In this document: positions 55,108-64,000 of the stretch, in pieces
How the letters are laid out: every line of letters begins with the position of its first letter
Numbering within the stretch: the stretch's first letter is position 1
Position numbers and translations under genes: made by a program
The notes under the pieces: model-generated
Database searches by the model: none
Told to the model about the DNA's origin: nothing
The model's input: the letters and a program-made list of their open reading frames with translations, nothing else
DNA from: Luteibacter yeojuensis
GTDB taxonomy: Bacteria > Pseudomonadota > Gammaproteobacteria > Xanthomonadales > Rhodanobacteraceae
Length of the DNA stretch: 64,000 bases
Assembly (NCBI RefSeq): GCF_011742875.1
Contig: NZ_JAAQTL010000004.1
Location: forward strand, 1-64,000
Direction: 5' to 3'

Positions 55108-57201
55108 ATGCCCGCCGATCCGGCGGATCCGGGTCGCGCGCCGCTGACCTCGCTTGGCGGCGTGGGGCCCGCGCTCGTCGAAACGCTCGGCAGGCTGGGC
55201 CTGCGTACCGTGCAGGATCTCTGGTTCCACCTGCCGCTGCGCTACGAGGATCGCACGCGCGTCCTGCCCATCGCCGACCTGCGTCCGGGCGATCGCGCCC
55301 AGGTCGAGGGTATCGTCGATGTCGTCGAGCGCGGCTTCCGTTTCCGCCCCCAGCTGAAGGTGATCGTCGGCGATGCCTCCGGGGGCGTGTTGTTGCTGCG
55401 CTTCTTCCATTTCCGCAAGGCGCAGGTGGACCAGCTCGCCAGGGGCACGCGCCTGCTTTGCTTCGGTGAAGTACGCCAGGGTCCGCAAGGCCTGGAGATG
55501 GTGCATCCGCAATACCAGCGGATCGAAGCCGACGAGCCGGTGGTCGTGGACGAACGGCTCACGCCGGTCTATCCCACCACCGAAGGGCTCGGGCCGCGCC
55601 GGCTGGCGGGCGTGGTCTCCCGCGCGCTGGCGCACCTGCCCGCCGACGACCGCCTCGAGCTGATTCCGGACGGCGTGGACCTGCCTTCCGGGCTCACCTC
55701 GTTGCGCGATGCCTTGCTCTACGTGCACCGGCCTCCGCCCGAGGTGGACCTGCGTCAGCTCGGCGAAGGACGCCACCCTGCGCAGAAGCGCCTCGCCTTC
55801 GAGGAACTGCTCACCCAGCACCTCACGCTGCGACGCATGCGCGCGGCGGTGAAGAAGCGCAAGGCGCCGGCGCTGAAGAGCGCGGGAACGTTGCGCGACC
55901 GCCTGCTCGCCGGCCTGCCGTTCGCGCTCACCGGCGCACAGGCCCGCGTGTCGAAGGACGTGGCGCGGGACCTCGCGCGGCCGCATCCCATGCTTCGCCT
56001 CGTGCAGGGCGATGTCGGCAGCGGCAAGACCGTGGTGGCCGCGCTCGCCGCGGTGGCCGCGGTGGAAAGCGGTTACCAGGTGGCGCTGATGGCGCCGACC
56101 GAGCTGCTCGCCGAACAGCACCTGCGCAATTTCCGCGCATGGCTCGAACCGCTCGGCCTGAAGGTCGAGTGGCTGGCGGGCAAGGTGCAGGGCAGGGCGC
56201 GCAAGAGCGCGCTGGGCCACGCGGCGGATGGCAGCGCGCACGTCGTCGTCGGCACGCATGCGCTCATGCAGGAAGGCGTGGCGTTCTCGCGTCTCGGTCT
56301 CGTCATCGTCGACGAGCAGCACCGCTTCGGCGTGCACCAGCGCCTCGCGCTGCGCGACAAAGGCGCCGAGGGCGACCTCATCCCGCACCAGCTCGTGCTC
56401 ACCGCCACGCCGATCCCGCGCACGCTCGCGATGAGCGCGTATGCCGACCTGGACGTGTCGTCCATCGACGAACTCCCGCCGGGGCGCACGCCCGTGCAGA
56501 CGGCGGCGCTCTCCAATGAGCGCCGCTACGACGTGATGGAACGCATCCACGCGGCGTGCATGCAGGGGCGCCAGGTGTACTGGGTATGCACGCTCATCGA
56601 GGAATCCGGGCAACTCGACGCGCAGGCCGCGGAAGTGGCGCATGCGGAGCTCGCCGCCGCCTTGCCCGATCTCGCCGTGGGACTGATCCACGGGCGTATG
56701 AAGCCGAAGGAAAAGCAGGCCGTCATGGACGCCTTCAAGGCCGGCGAGCTGGCCGTCCTCGTGGCCACCACCGTCATCGAGGTGGGCGTGGACGTGCCGA
56801 ACGCCAGCCTCATGGTGATCGAGAACAGCGAGCGCCTCGGTCTCGCCCAGCTTCACCAGCTGCGTGGCCGGGTGGGGCGCGGCTCGGTCGCCTCCAACTG
56901 CGTGCTGCTTTACCAGACGCCGCTGTCGCGGCTGGCGAAGGAGCGCCTGCAGGTGATGCGCGAGACCAACGACGGTTTCCGCATCGCGGAGAAAGACCTG
57001 GAACTGCGCGGTCCCGGCGAAGTCCTCGGCACCCGGCAGACCGGCCAGCTGCAGTTCCGCATCGCCGACCTGGCGCGCGACGCCCACCTCATGCCCGACG
57101 TGCAGCGCGTGGCCGAGGCCATGATGAAAAACCACTCCGACCGCTGCGAACGCCTCATCGCGCGCTGGGTGGGCGACGCGGCCCGTTACGTCGACGCCTG
57201 A
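55108..57201 (+). CDS. recG: ATP-dependent DNA helicase RecG
   Basis: A 697-residue branched-DNA helicase. An N-terminal wedge domain (FHLPLRYEDRTRVLPI) is followed by a helicase core with Walker A GDVGSGKTVVA, DEQHRFG, TATPIPRTLAMS, and the C-terminal motif EVGVDVPNASLMVIENSERLGLAQLHQLRGRVGRG. It reverses and restarts stalled forks. The ATG at 55108 is taken; a GTG at 55087 is also possible and has a GAGG upstream. It ends in a repeat-rich area. Confidence 0.95.
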   Translation: MPADPADPGRAPLTSLGGVGPALVETLGRLGLRTVQDLWFHLPLRYEDRTRVLPIADLRPGDRAQVEGIVDVVERGFRFRPQLKVIVGDASGGVLLLRFFHFRKAQVDQLARGTRLLCFGEVRQGPQGLEMVHPQYQRIEADEPVVVDERLTPVYPTTEGLGPRRLAGVVSRALAHLPADDRLELIPDGVDLPSGLTSLRDALLYVHRPPPEVDLRQLGEGRHPAQKRLAFEELLTQHLTLRRMRAAVKKRKAPALKSAGTLRDRLLAGLPFALTGAQARVSKDVARDLARPHPMLRLVQGDVGSGKTVVAALAAVAAVESGYQVALMAPTELLAEQHLRNFRAWLEPLGLKVEWLAGKVQGRARKSALGHAADGSAHVVVGTHALMQEGVAFSRLGLVIVDEQHRFGVHQRLALRDKGAEGDLIPHQLVLTATPIPRTLAMSAYADLDVSSIDELPPGRTPVQTAALSNERRYDVMERIHAACMQGRQVYWVCTLIEESGQLDAQAAEVAHAELAAALPDLAVGLIHGRMKPKEKQAVMDAFKAGELAVLVATTVIEVGVDVPNASLMVIENSERLGLAQLHQLRGRVGRGSVASNCVLLYQTPLSRLAKERLQVMRETNDGFRIAEKDLELRGPGEVLGTRQTGQLQFRIADLARDAHLMPDVQRVAEAMMKNHSDRCERLIARWVGDAARYVDA

Positions 57202-57208
57202 CAACCCT

Positions 57209-57291
57209 GTGGGAGCCGCTATAGCGGCGAGAAGCCCACGGGGCGATGAAGAGGCAAGGTGCATTCCCCTCGCCGCTATAGCGGCTCCTAC
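57209..57291. repeat. GTGGGAGCC palindromic repeat pair
   Basis: Facing arms GTGGGAGCCGCTATAGCGG and its GTAGGAG complement enclose the GAGAAGCCCACGGGGCGATG spacer after recG. The right arm forms the left end of a 61-base tandem duplication. Confidence 0.85.
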
Positions 57292-57392
57292 AACAGCCCC
57301 AGATGCTTGCGGACTTCCACGGCGATCGAATCGCCGCTATAGCGGCTCCTACAACAGCCCCAGATGCTTGCGGACTTCCACGGCGATCGAAT
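57271..57392. repeat. 61-base tandem duplication (repeat arm plus gene end)
   Basis: Bases 57271-57331 and 57332-57392 are exact copies. Each holds one repeat arm (CGCCGCTATAGCGGCTCC) and the last codons of the ELM1-like gene with its stop. The right copy ends the live gene; the left copy is a relict of [14 protein letters not shown] plus stop in antisense to the repeat tail. No mismatch is seen, so the event is recent. Confidence 0.92.
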
Positions 57393-58341
57393 CTGTTTCG
57401 CGGAGAGGCAGCTGCGCTTCGAGCGTGATGGCATCGATATCATGCAGCAAGCCCGCCGCACGCAACTCCGCATGGAACCGCCCCAGCTTCCCCCGCAACG
57501 GCACCGGCGCGAACGTATGCACGGGCCGCCCCGTTGCGCACGCCTCGGAAAGCATGTTCACCGAATCCGGTGTGACGATGAGCCGGTCCGCCCAGCCAAG
57601 GATGCCGGGGTAGGGATTCGGGCCATCCGCGCTGCCCGTCCACACCACGCCGGGCAGGCCCGCGAACGCCTCGCGGATGCGCGGCAGGATCGAGTCCGGC
57701 GTGCGCCGCGAGGCGGCGACCAGCACCGAGCCGCCATCCACGGCATGCCGTGCGCGCACGGCGGCGAGGAAGGCGTCGCTCGCGGCGGCGTCGAACGGCG
57801 TCCCCCGCCGCGCCCCGCCGACGAGCACGCCGAGCCGCGGTCCCGGAAGGGCGGCGAAGGGGGCGAAGGCGTCCCGGCCGTCGGCAAGCCAGCCATCGTC
57901 GATCGGGTTCAGGGAGCCCAGGGGATTGAGCACGTTGTCGCCATGCAGGCCGTCGTGCTTTGGCGCCACCACCAGGTCCCAGTGCGACGGATCGATCCGC
58001 GGGTCCAGGATCTGCACGGCCAGGCAGGCCCCGGCCGACCAGCGGCGGATCTGCCGCGTGGCCCAGGCGGCCTGGCGTCCGCAGCCGATCGCGAGCGCCG
58101 GCCAGGGCGGAAGGAGGTTTTCCTCCTGTCGGCCCAGGGCCAGCCGGGCACCGGGTATTGTTCGCGGAGCGAACCAAGACCATGGCGGGCGGAGGCTCAC
58201 CACGATCTCCCGGATCGACGGCGTGAGCGCCTCGGCCAGGGCCAGGGCCTGGCGCCGGTTGCCCGCGGCGCCGTCGGTCAGCACCCAGCACGCCTCGCGG
58301 GGCAACGCGCCGATGGACTCGATTGTTATCGATTTCGGCAC
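57349..58341 (-). CDS. ELM1-family protein (DUF1022-like)
   Basis: A 330-residue protein of the mitochondrial-fission ELM1 family found in many proteobacteria; its fold is GT-B like. It has [21 protein letters not shown] at the start, [43 protein letters not shown] and [22 protein letters not shown], which are typical. Bacterial members are linked to surface-glycan genes. Its TAG stop (CTA, 57349-57351) lies in a palindromic-repeat arm and its last codons are duplicated just downstream. Confidence 0.88.
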   Translation of the reverse strand: MPKSITIESIGALPREACWVLTDGAAGNRRQALALAEALTPSIREIVVSLRPPWSWFAPRTIPGARLALGRQEENLLPPWPALAIGCGRQAAWATRQIRRWSAGACLAVQILDPRIDPSHWDLVVAPKHDGLHGDNVLNPLGSLNPIDDGWLADGRDAFAPFAALPGPRLGVLVGGARRGTPFDAAASDAFLAAVRARHAVDGGSVLVAASRRTPDSILPRIREAFAGLPGVVWTGSADGPNPYPGILGWADRLIVTPDSVNMLSEACATGRPVHTFAPVPLRGKLGRFHAELRAAGLLHDIDAITLEAQLPLRETDSIAVEVRKHLGLL

Positions 58342-58438
58342 AGTTCGTTCCCTGGCTGCCGATCCACGAACCGCGTCGTGGCGCTTACACTGTCAGGATG
58401 CCGGGATACCGGCGCACCGTCACTTTACAAGGATATCC

Positions 58439-59032
58439 ATGAGTTCCCCGTTGCCCGATGCCGCGCTCGACCAGCTCTTCCGTACCGCTCGCACCTATAA
58501 CGGGTGGCTGCCGAAGGAAGTGACCGACGAGCAGATCCACCGCATCTACGAACTCGCCAAGTTCGGACCCACCTCGGCCAACTCCTCGCCCATGCGCCTG
58601 GTCTTCGTGAAGTCGCCGGACGCGAAGCAGCGTCTCAAGCCGTTCCTTTCCGAGGGTAACCTCGAGAAGACGATGCAGGCGCCCGTCACGGCCATCGTGG
58701 CCACGGACTTCGCCTTCTACGAGAAGCTGCCGAAGCTGTTCACCCACGCGGACGCGCGCAGCTGGTTCGTCGGCAACGAGACACTGATCCAGTCCACCGG
58801 CGTCCGCAACGGGTCGCTGCAGGGCGCCTACCTCATCATGGCCGCCCGTGCCCTGGGGCTCGACTGCGGTCCCATGTCCGGCTTCGACCAGGCCGGTGTC
58901 GACGCCGAGTTCTTCGCGGGCACCCAGGTGAAGTCCAACTTCCTCGTCAACATCGGCTACGGCGACCCAGGCAAGAATCTGTTCGAGCGCCAGCCCCGCC
59001 TGGATTTCGACGAAGCCGCACAGATCGCCTGA
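58439..59032 (+). CDS. Nitroreductase-family protein (RutE/malonic semialdehyde reductase-like)
   Basis: A 197-residue FMN oxidoreductase. It opens [20 protein letters not shown], typical of RutE/HadB-type members, with [19 protein letters not shown] (FMN contact), [27 protein letters not shown] and NIGYGDP. RutE reduces malonic semialdehyde in pyrimidine breakdown, but no rut genes are present, so the substrate is open. A TACACT -10-like element lies about 50 bases before the ATG. Confidence 0.9.
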   Translation: MSSPLPDAALDQLFRTARTYNGWLPKEVTDEQIHRIYELAKFGPTSANSSPMRLVFVKSPDAKQRLKPFLSEGNLEKTMQAPVTAIVATDFAFYEKLPKLFTHADARSWFVGNETLIQSTGVRNGSLQGAYLIMAARALGLDCGPMSGFDQAGVDAEFFAGTQVKSNFLVNIGYGDPGKNLFERQPRLDFDEAAQIA

Positions 59033-59102
59033 CCGCTTCTTCCGCGGTGACCCGCACGGTCCCGCTCCCATTGCCGCCACCACTCACTGCAGGAGATACA
59101 CC

Positions 59103-59693
59103 ATGCGCGTCCTCCGTTATCTCGTCCTCGCCGGTCTCGTCGCCACTGCCGGCACCGCTGTCGCCGCGCCGGTCACCTACAAGCTCGATCCGGGCCACAC
59201 GATGGTCCTGTTCAGCTGGAACCACTTCGGGTTCTCCAACCCCACGGCCAACCTCGGCCAGGTCGACGGCACGCTGGTCTACGACGAAAAAGACCCGTCC
59301 AAGGCCACCGTCGAAGCGACCCTCCCGCTGTCCGGTCTGGACACCTTCGTGCCCAAGCTCGACGAGCACCTCAAGTCGTCCGACTTCTTCGATGCCGCCA
59401 AGTACCCCAACGTGACCTTCAAGAGCACGAAGGTGACCCCGGCCGGCAAGGGCAAGCTGAAGGTGACGGGCGACCTCACCGTGCACGGCGTGACCAAGCC
59501 GGTGACGCTCGACGTGACCCTGAACAAGGTCGGCCCGCATCCGATGATGAAGGCGCAGACCATCGGCTTCGACGCCACCGCCACGATCAAGCGCTCCGAC
59601 TTCGGCGTGGGCGCGTACGTGCCGAACGTCTCGGACGAGATCAAGATCCGCATCACCACCGAAGCCCACGACGCCTCGGCGGAAAAGAAGTAA
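59103..59693 (+). CDS. YceI-family periplasmic protein
   Basis: A 196-residue protein with a signal peptide (MRVLRYLVLAGLVATAGTAVA) and a YceI lipocalin-like barrel: YKLDPGHTMVLFSWNHFGFS at the start, the segment FKSTKVTPAGKGKLKVTGDLTVHGVTKPVTLDVTLN, then FDATATIKRSDFGVGAYVP. YceI proteins bind polyisoprenoids such as quinone or its precursors. A GGAGA ribosome site stands eight bases before the ATG, and a clear terminator follows. Confidence 0.94.
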   Translation: MRVLRYLVLAGLVATAGTAVAAPVTYKLDPGHTMVLFSWNHFGFSNPTANLGQVDGTLVYDEKDPSKATVEATLPLSGLDTFVPKLDEHLKSSDFFDAAKYPNVTFKSTKVTPAGKGKLKVTGDLTVHGVTKPVTLDVTLNKVGPHPMMKAQTIGFDATATIKRSDFGVGAYVPNVSDEIKIRITTEAHDASAEKK

Positions 59694-59722
59694 GCCCGGA
59701 AGCGATCCGTAAGGCCTTCCAG

Positions 59723-59756
59723 ACCCGCGCCGGCGACGGCGCGGGTTTTCTTTTTT
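59723..59756 (+). terminator. Intrinsic terminator of yceI
   Basis: The stem CCCGCGCC/GGCGCGGG around GGCGAC is followed by TTTTCTTTTTT. It is a textbook rho-independent terminator on the plus strand, and it ends the yceI transcript before the zinc-finger gene. Confidence 0.92.
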
Positions 59757-59796
59757 GCTACCATCGCCTGCTCCACCGCATCGCCGGAGTTTCCCC

Positions 59797-60003
59797 ATGC
59801 GCCCCAATCCCGCGGCCGCGCCGCTGATCCCGGCGAACGCCGAAAACCGCTACGACGTCACGCGTGCCGACCTGCCGCTGTCCTGCCCGATGCCGGGCAT
59901 GTACCTGTGGAATTCGCACCCGAAGGTCTACCTGCCCATCGAAGACGACGGCGGCACCTCGAAGTGTCCTTATTGCGGTGCGAATTACGTCCTGAAAGAC
60001 TGA
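59797..60003 (+). CDS. Zinc-finger (zf-CHCC) protein
   Basis: A 68-residue protein with a CHCC-type zinc finger: one cysteine in LSCPMPG, the histidine in WNSHPKVYLPI and the CPYC pair in SKCPYCGANYVL. The YxVxxADLPLSCP...HPRVYLPI pattern is the bacterial homologue of the complex I subunit NDUFS6 finger. Function in bacteria is not defined. A TACCAT -10-like element lies 35 bases before the ATG, between the terminator and the gene. Confidence 0.9.
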   Translation: MRPNPAAAPLIPANAENRYDVTRADLPLSCPMPGMYLWNSHPKVYLPIEDDGGTSKCPYCGANYVLKD

Positions 60004-60064
60004 TCAGCCTCACGGGGCATGTTTCGTGCATGGCCTTCGCACCTCCCTCCCATCGGACCGACCC

Positions 60065-61204
60065 ATGGCCACCGTCTCCGCCCACCGGACGATGACCGTC
60101 GTACAACTGATTCCCGCCCTGCATTCGGGCGGTGCCGAGCGCTCGACCCTCGAAATCGCGCGGGCCCTGGTCCAGGCCGGGCATCGTTCGATCGTCGTGT
60201 CGGCCGGCGGGCGGATGGTCGAACAACTGGAGGCCGAGGGCAGCCGTCACGTCACCTTGCCGATCGGCAGGAAGTCGCTCGCCACGCTCTTCACGGTAGG
60301 CAAGCTGCGCGACCTGCTGCGCGACGTGCAGCCGGACATCGTCCACGCCCGCTCGCGCCTGCCGGCGTGGGTGGGCTGGTGGGCCATGCGTGGCCTCAAG
60401 CCGCGGCCGCACTTCGTCACCACGGTGCACGGCCTGAACACGCCCGGACGCTACAGCGCCATCCTCATGCGCGGCGAGCGGGTGATCGTGGTCTCGCAGA
60501 CCCTGCGCGATTACGTGCTACGTCATTACCCGCGTGAGGTGGACACCGCGCGCATCGCGGTCGTCCCGCGCGGCATCGACACCGATGCCTTCCCCTACGG
60601 TTACCGCCCCGACGACAGCTGGCAGCGGGCCTTCTTCGAGCAATACCCGCAGCTGGCCGGGGCGCCCCTGCTCACCCTGCCGGGGCGCGGCACGCGGCTG
60701 AAGGGTCACGCGGACGCCATCGAACTCCTCGCCGATCTCGACCGGCGCGACATCGACGCGCGCCTGATGCTCCTGGGCGCGGACGAGCCGGGTCGCGAGT
60801 CCTATATCGCGGAACTGCGCGCGCTGGTCCACCAGCGCGGTCTGGACGACAAGGTGGTGATCTCGCCCCAGCGCGCCGACGTGCGCGACGTCTACGCCAT
60901 GTCCGCGCTGGTCCTGCAGCTGTCCCGGCGTCCGGAATCCTTCGGTCGTACCGTGGTGGAAGCCCTGGCGCTGTGCCGCCCCGTGATGGGTTACGCCCAT
61001 GGCGGCGTCGGCGAACTGCTGGCCGAGCTCTACCCCGCAGGTCGCGTCCCGCTGGGCGACCGCGAGAAACTGGTCGAGCGCGCCGCCGAACTGCTTCGCT
61101 TCGCGCCGCCCATCCCGCCACCGCGCAGCTACCGGCTGGCCGACATGCAGTCCGCCACGCTGGCGCTCTATGCCGAGGTGGTGCAGGGCGTACCCGCGGC
61201 GTGA
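60065..61204 (+). CDS. Glycosyltransferase family 4
   Basis: A 379-residue GT-B fold transferase. The N-terminal domain reads VVQLIPALHSGGAERSTLEIARALVQAGH (acceptor side). The donor side has the GT4 E-x7-E motif: RRPESFGRTVVEALALCRPVMGYAHGGVGELL. Retaining enzymes of this kind extend LPS cores and O-chains. An ATG at 60092 (MTVVQLIP) would be closer to the family start. It overlaps the next gene by four bases. Confidence 0.9.
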   Translation: MATVSAHRTMTVVQLIPALHSGGAERSTLEIARALVQAGHRSIVVSAGGRMVEQLEAEGSRHVTLPIGRKSLATLFTVGKLRDLLRDVQPDIVHARSRLPAWVGWWAMRGLKPRPHFVTTVHGLNTPGRYSAILMRGERVIVVSQTLRDYVLRHYPREVDTARIAVVPRGIDTDAFPYGYRPDDSWQRAFFEQYPQLAGAPLLTLPGRGTRLKGHADAIELLADLDRRDIDARLMLLGADEPGRESYIAELRALVHQRGLDDKVVISPQRADVRDVYAMSALVLQLSRRPESFGRTVVEALALCRPVMGYAHGGVGELLAELYPAGRVPLGDREKLVERAAELLRFAPPIPPPRSYRLADMQSATLALYAEVVQGVPAA

Positions 61205-62484
61205 GCGGGCGCGGCCCCGGCGCGGCGATCCGGGCAGGCCTCGCCTCGCCGCTGCTTCCCGTCTGGCTGGTGCCCGCTCTGCTGCCTTTCGGCCGCAGCG
61301 CCGAACTCGGTGTCTTCCTTGCCCTGGTGGGCTGCGTCCTGCTGCTGGTGCGCGAGCCCGCGGCCTTGCGCCATCATCCCGGGGCGAAACTGTTCCTCTG
61401 GCTGTTCGCCGCATACGCGGGCGCGGCGCTCGTCTCCGCCGTCGACGCGGTCGCGCCGGGTAAGAGCTGGGGCACCGTGGCCGGCATCCTGCGTTTCGCG
61501 CCCCTGGGCATCTATACCTGCTTCGCGATGCGCCGGCCGGGCAAGGTCCGTGCGCTCTACGTCGCCACCGCCGCCGTGGTCGCCGTGTGGGTCGCCGATG
61601 CCTGGGTCCAGGCGCTGACAGGCTATGGCCTGGCCGGTGCGTCGGATCCCGAGCGGCTTTCGGGCATCTTCGGTGCGACGAACCTCAAGCTCGGGCCGGC
61701 ATTGTCCGCGCTGGCACCGTTCCTCTTGTGGGCCGCGCGGGAGCGTTGGGGGAGGCGTGGCCTGGTGCTCGCATTTCTCCTGGCGCTGGGTCCCGTCCTG
61801 CTGTCCGGGTCGCGTGCGTCCTGGCTTTGCTATGCGCTGGTGGCCGTCGCCTTCCTCTGGCGGGAAGCCGGGTCGCCCCGGCGCTTCGCGGTGGCCTGCG
61901 CCGGCGCCGCGCTGGCGGTGACGATGGCGGCGGCACTGGCCTGGCAGGTCTCGCCCCGCTTCCGCGACCGCGTGGCCCATACCGTGCCGGCCCTCTCCGG
62001 CACGGCCGCCGGCGTGGACACCGCGCTGACCGGACGGCTCGACATCTGGACCACCGCCTTGCGCCTGTATGCGACGCATCCGGTGAACGGCGTGGGCGTG
62101 CGTGGTTTCCGCGTCGCCTATCCGTCCATGGCCGCGCCGGGCGACCACTTCCTCACCATCGAAAAATGCGGGGAAGGCGAGGGCGCCTGCCACGCGCACC
62201 AGGTGGTGCTCGAGGTGGCCACGGAAACCGGCACGATCGGCCTGCTGGCCTGGCTCGCGGCCGCGGTGTTCGCCGTCCGCACATGGTGGCGGGCGGGCGC
62301 CGTCGCCCGTGCGCGAGCGTTTCCTCCCACCGTCGCCCTGGTGGCGATCCTGTTCCCGCTGAACACCCACATGGCCTTCTATTCGGCGTGGTGGGGGTTG
62401 CTGGCGGCGTGGCTGTTTTCGGTCTGGGCGGCCGCCCTGTTCGCCGACCTGCCGGACGACAGGGAGGTCCGACGTGGCACGTGA
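61201..62484 (+). CDS. O-antigen ligase/polymerase family membrane protein
   Basis: A 427-residue protein with about 10-12 membrane segments and a large periplasmic loop at about 240-330. The GRLDIWTTALRLYATHPVNGVGVRGFRV motif with HQVVLEVATETGTIGLLAWL after it is characteristic of Wzy_C/WaaL proteins, which join or polymerise O-antigen. Ligase and polymerase cannot be told apart here. The start is GTG at 61201, overlapping the GT4 stop (GTGA). Confidence 0.88.
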   Translation: MSGRGPGAAIRAGLASPLLPVWLVPALLPFGRSAELGVFLALVGCVLLLVREPAALRHHPGAKLFLWLFAAYAGAALVSAVDAVAPGKSWGTVAGILRFAPLGIYTCFAMRRPGKVRALYVATAAVVAVWVADAWVQALTGYGLAGASDPERLSGIFGATNLKLGPALSALAPFLLWAARERWGRRGLVLAFLLALGPVLLSGSRASWLCYALVAVAFLWREAGSPRRFAVACAGAALAVTMAAALAWQVSPRFRDRVAHTVPALSGTAAGVDTALTGRLDIWTTALRLYATHPVNGVGVRGFRVAYPSMAAPGDHFLTIEKCGEGEGACHAHQVVLEVATETGTIGLLAWLAAAVFAVRTWWRAGAVARARAFPPTVALVAILFPLNTHMAFYSAWWGLLAAWLFSVWAAALFADLPDDREVRRGT

Positions 62485-63268
62485 ACCGCTCTCCGTCGTC
62501 GTCACCACCTTCGACAACGCGGAGACGATCGGCACCTGCCTCGGCTCGGTCGCGTTCGCCGACGACATCGTCGTGCTCGACTCGGGCTCCACTGATGCGA
62601 CGCGCGATATCGCCGCGCGGCTCGGCGCGCGGGTGGAAGTGCGGCCTTTCGCGGGCTACAGCGCGCAGAAGCAGGCGGCGATCGATCTCGCCCGATATCG
62701 CTGGGTGCTGCTGCTGGATTCGGACGAGGCGCTGACGCCTTCCGCGGCCGAACGCATTCGCGTCGCGCTCGAGTCGCCGGAGGCGGCGGGCTACGTGCTG
62801 TTGCGCCGCGAATGGGTGTTCTGGCGCTGGCAGCCGGAACGCGCGCGATTGAACCATTACGTGCGCCTGTTCGACCGCACGCGCGCCCGCATGAGCGGGC
62901 ACGAGGTGCACGAAAGCATCGTCGTCGACGGACCGGTGCGTCGCCTGGATGCCGTCATCGACCACTACGGCGAACGCGACATCGAAGGTCGCGTGGACAA
63001 GGCCAACCGCTATTCGTCGTTGCAGGTGCGCGATCGCCACACACGCGTGCCGCGCTTCCTCCGCGCGCGGATGGTCTTCTACCCGACGATCGCCTTCGCG
63101 CGTTATTACTTCTGGCGCGGCCACTGGCGCGGCGGCTGGGCGGGTTTCGTCGCCGCCCGCGTGCATGCGTTCTATGCGTTCCTGAAGTACGCCAAGCTCT
63201 ACGAGCTTCGCCGCTCAAGCGACGAGGGCCGTCGCCGTCCGTTCGAGGGCGAACACGGTAAGGACTGA
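62474..63268 (+). CDS. Glycosyltransferase family 2 (WaaE/KdtX-like)
   Basis: A 264-residue GT-A transferase: LSVVVTTFDNAETIGTCLGS at the start, the motif DDIVVLDSGSTDATRDIA, then WVLLLDSDEAL holding the DxD metal site. GHEVHESIVVDGPVRRL and HYGERDIEGRVDKANRYSS match the WaaE/KdtX glucosyltransferases that decorate the LPS inner core. A GGGAGG ribosome site supports GTG at 62474; it overlaps the upstream gene by eleven bases. It ends the surface-glycan operon. Confidence 0.92.
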   Translation: MAREPLSVVVTTFDNAETIGTCLGSVAFADDIVVLDSGSTDATRDIAARLGARVEVRPFAGYSAQKQAAIDLARYRWVLLLDSDEALTPSAAERIRVALESPEAAGYVLLRREWVFWRWQPERARLNHYVRLFDRTRARMSGHEVHESIVVDGPVRRLDAVIDHYGERDIEGRVDKANRYSSLQVRDRHTRVPRFLRARMVFYPTIAFARYYFWRGHWRGGWAGFVAARVHAFYAFLKYAKLYELRRSSDEGRRRPFEGEHGKD

Positions 63269-63386
63269 TTCGCAGGCTTCGCCGTTACATCGCGCGGAAA
63301 CGATGACGGTACGCGTCGCTCACGCGGAGCGGCTCGGCGAAGCCATTGAGCCAGACCAGGAAACGGCCATCTCCATCTGGCACCGC

Positions 63387-64000
63387 TCAGGCGGCCAGGG
63401 CCATCGGCGCCCGTTCGGGGACGAACGCGGCGACGACCCGCTCGCAGGCCGCACCGCGCAGGGCTTCGCGGCGACGGAACTCGGCGCGACGCTTGCTTTC
63501 GATCTCCGACGCATGGCGCTCGGGGTCGCGTGGAGGAAGTTCGTAGAAGCCGTCTTCCTGGGGAACGCCGCCGGCTTCCATCCAGAACGCGTCGTAATCG
63601 GCCTTGACCTTGTTCGGGATGCCCGCGAAGACGTGGGCGGCATTGCCGATGCCGAGGACCCGTTCGATGTCGAACGCGCCGGCCAGCGCACGGACGATCG
63701 ATAGCAGGAGGTTTTTCGGTCGCAGGCCATGGCACTGCCGCGTGAGCTCGCGCACCGCGTCGCGTCCCGCGTTGTTCGCGGCGCCTTGGAGGCAGCCGAC
63801 CACGATCGTGCGGCCGCCGTCGACGAAGGCGATGGTGGCGTACGATATCTGCAGGCCATTCGCGTCGGTGAGCGAGATGCTCATCTCGCCCTCTCGGCTG
63901 CGGCGGAACGGCGCCTTCAGGATGAGCGAGAGATCCTCCCCGTCGCGTAGTCGCAGCTTGCCGAGGAGCACCTGGCGTTCGCGATAAAGCATGTGGAAGA
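63387..64000 (-). CDS. VirK/YbjX-family (DUF535) protein, N-terminus outside window
   Basis: The C-terminal 204 or so residues of a DUF535 protein: LYRERQVLLGKLRLRDGEDL, then SISLTDANGLQISYATIAFV, VGCLQGAAN, FDIERVLGIGNAAHVF and ADYDAFWMEAGG. The frame stays open to the right edge, and family members are about 300 residues, so the start lies beyond 64000. VirK/YbjX proteins affect envelope integrity and virulence, which suits the neighbouring glycan genes, on which it converges. An internal ATG at 63992 is not thought to be the true start. Confidence 0.85.
   Translation of the reverse strand, partial: FHMLYRERQVLLGKLRLRDGEDLSLILKAPFRRSREGEMSISLTDANGLQISYATIAFVDGGRTIVVGCLQGAANNAGRDAVRELTRQCHGLRPKNLLLSIVRALAGAFDIERVLGIGNAAHVFAGIPNKVKADYDAFWMEAGGVPQEDGFYELPPRDPERHASEIESKRRAEFRRREALRGAACERVVAAFVPERAPMALAA

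Noticed and set aside
54961..57264. A 767-codon minus-strand frame opposite recG
   Set aside because: Shadow of recG, with no recognisable fold.
57209..57392. Possible CRISPR-like array after recG
   Set aside because: The repeated units are palindromic REP-type arms and one tandem duplication, with no regular spacers and no cas genes.
57349..58341. Pseudogene call for the ELM1-like gene because of the duplicated tail
   Set aside because: The full frame and motifs are intact; only non-coding sequence past the stop is affected.

Overview
This is a GC-rich, densely packed chromosomal window. Gene content and order suggest a gammaproteobacterium of the Xanthomonadales, most likely the Rhodanobacteraceae side (Luteibacter/Dyella-like). 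The supports are the zapA-6S RNA-fau arrangement, rph/yicC divergence, gmk/rpoZ/spoT/recG grouping, an mlaFEDCB operon, and many GTAGGAGCC...GGCTCCTAC palindromes between genes. The taxonomic call is inference; no rRNA or tRNA gene is visible.

Layout. 1-640: the end of an IS3-family element and a lower-GC orphan immunity gene of the Imm8 type, an accessory remnant. 690-14170: mixed chromosomal genes, namely lipocalin, hutD-dinG, an ABC-2 exporter, DUF1993, a VIT-family transporter, a diguanylate cyclase, a TetA-like MFS pump, a CPA2 antiporter, an EF-hand protein, cysteine synthase and a YqjD-like membrane protein. 14161-20809 (minus strand): folE followed nine bases later by a complete four-gene Wadjet/Mks-type SMC system (jetA, jetB, jetC, jetD) with overlapping genes. 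This is the main defence or chromosome-organising locus of the window. 20972-25025: rmuC, rpiA, an EVE-domain gene, fau, 6S RNA, zapA and a zapB-like gene. 25119-31620: ygfB, pepP, a second M24 peptidase, an unknown zinc-ribbon-like protein, a PilZ protein and a DUF1631 protein.

31813-38546: hemW, rdgB, a GNAT gene and rph on the minus strand, then yicC, argS and an M14 carboxypeptidase-like gene on the plus strand. 38550-46400: an HD hydrolase, a secreted cupin divergent from a MocR-type regulator, then three predicted exported hydrolases (M23-like, penicillin-acylase family, amidohydrolase). 46640-57201: gmk, mlaFEDCB, convergent mlaA, then rpoZ, spoT, ridA and recG. The mla genes sit between gmk and rpoZ, which are neighbours in E. 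coli, and MlaD carries two MCE units. 57349-64000: an ELM1-family protein with a 61-bp tandem duplication at its 3' end, a nitroreductase, YceI, a zinc-finger protein, and an LPS or surface-glycan set (GT4, O-antigen-ligase-like, GT2, and a VirK/YbjX-type gene cut by the window edge).

Functional themes: envelope upkeep (Mla, glycosyltransferases, M23-like protein), nucleotide and DNA housekeeping (dinG, rmuC, recG, rdgB, gmk, spoT), c-di-GMP signalling (GGDEF and PilZ proteins) and plasmid or DNA surveillance (Wadjet). Palindromic repeats lie between many genes, and in three cases their GTAGGAG core supplies the stop codon of the adjoining gene.
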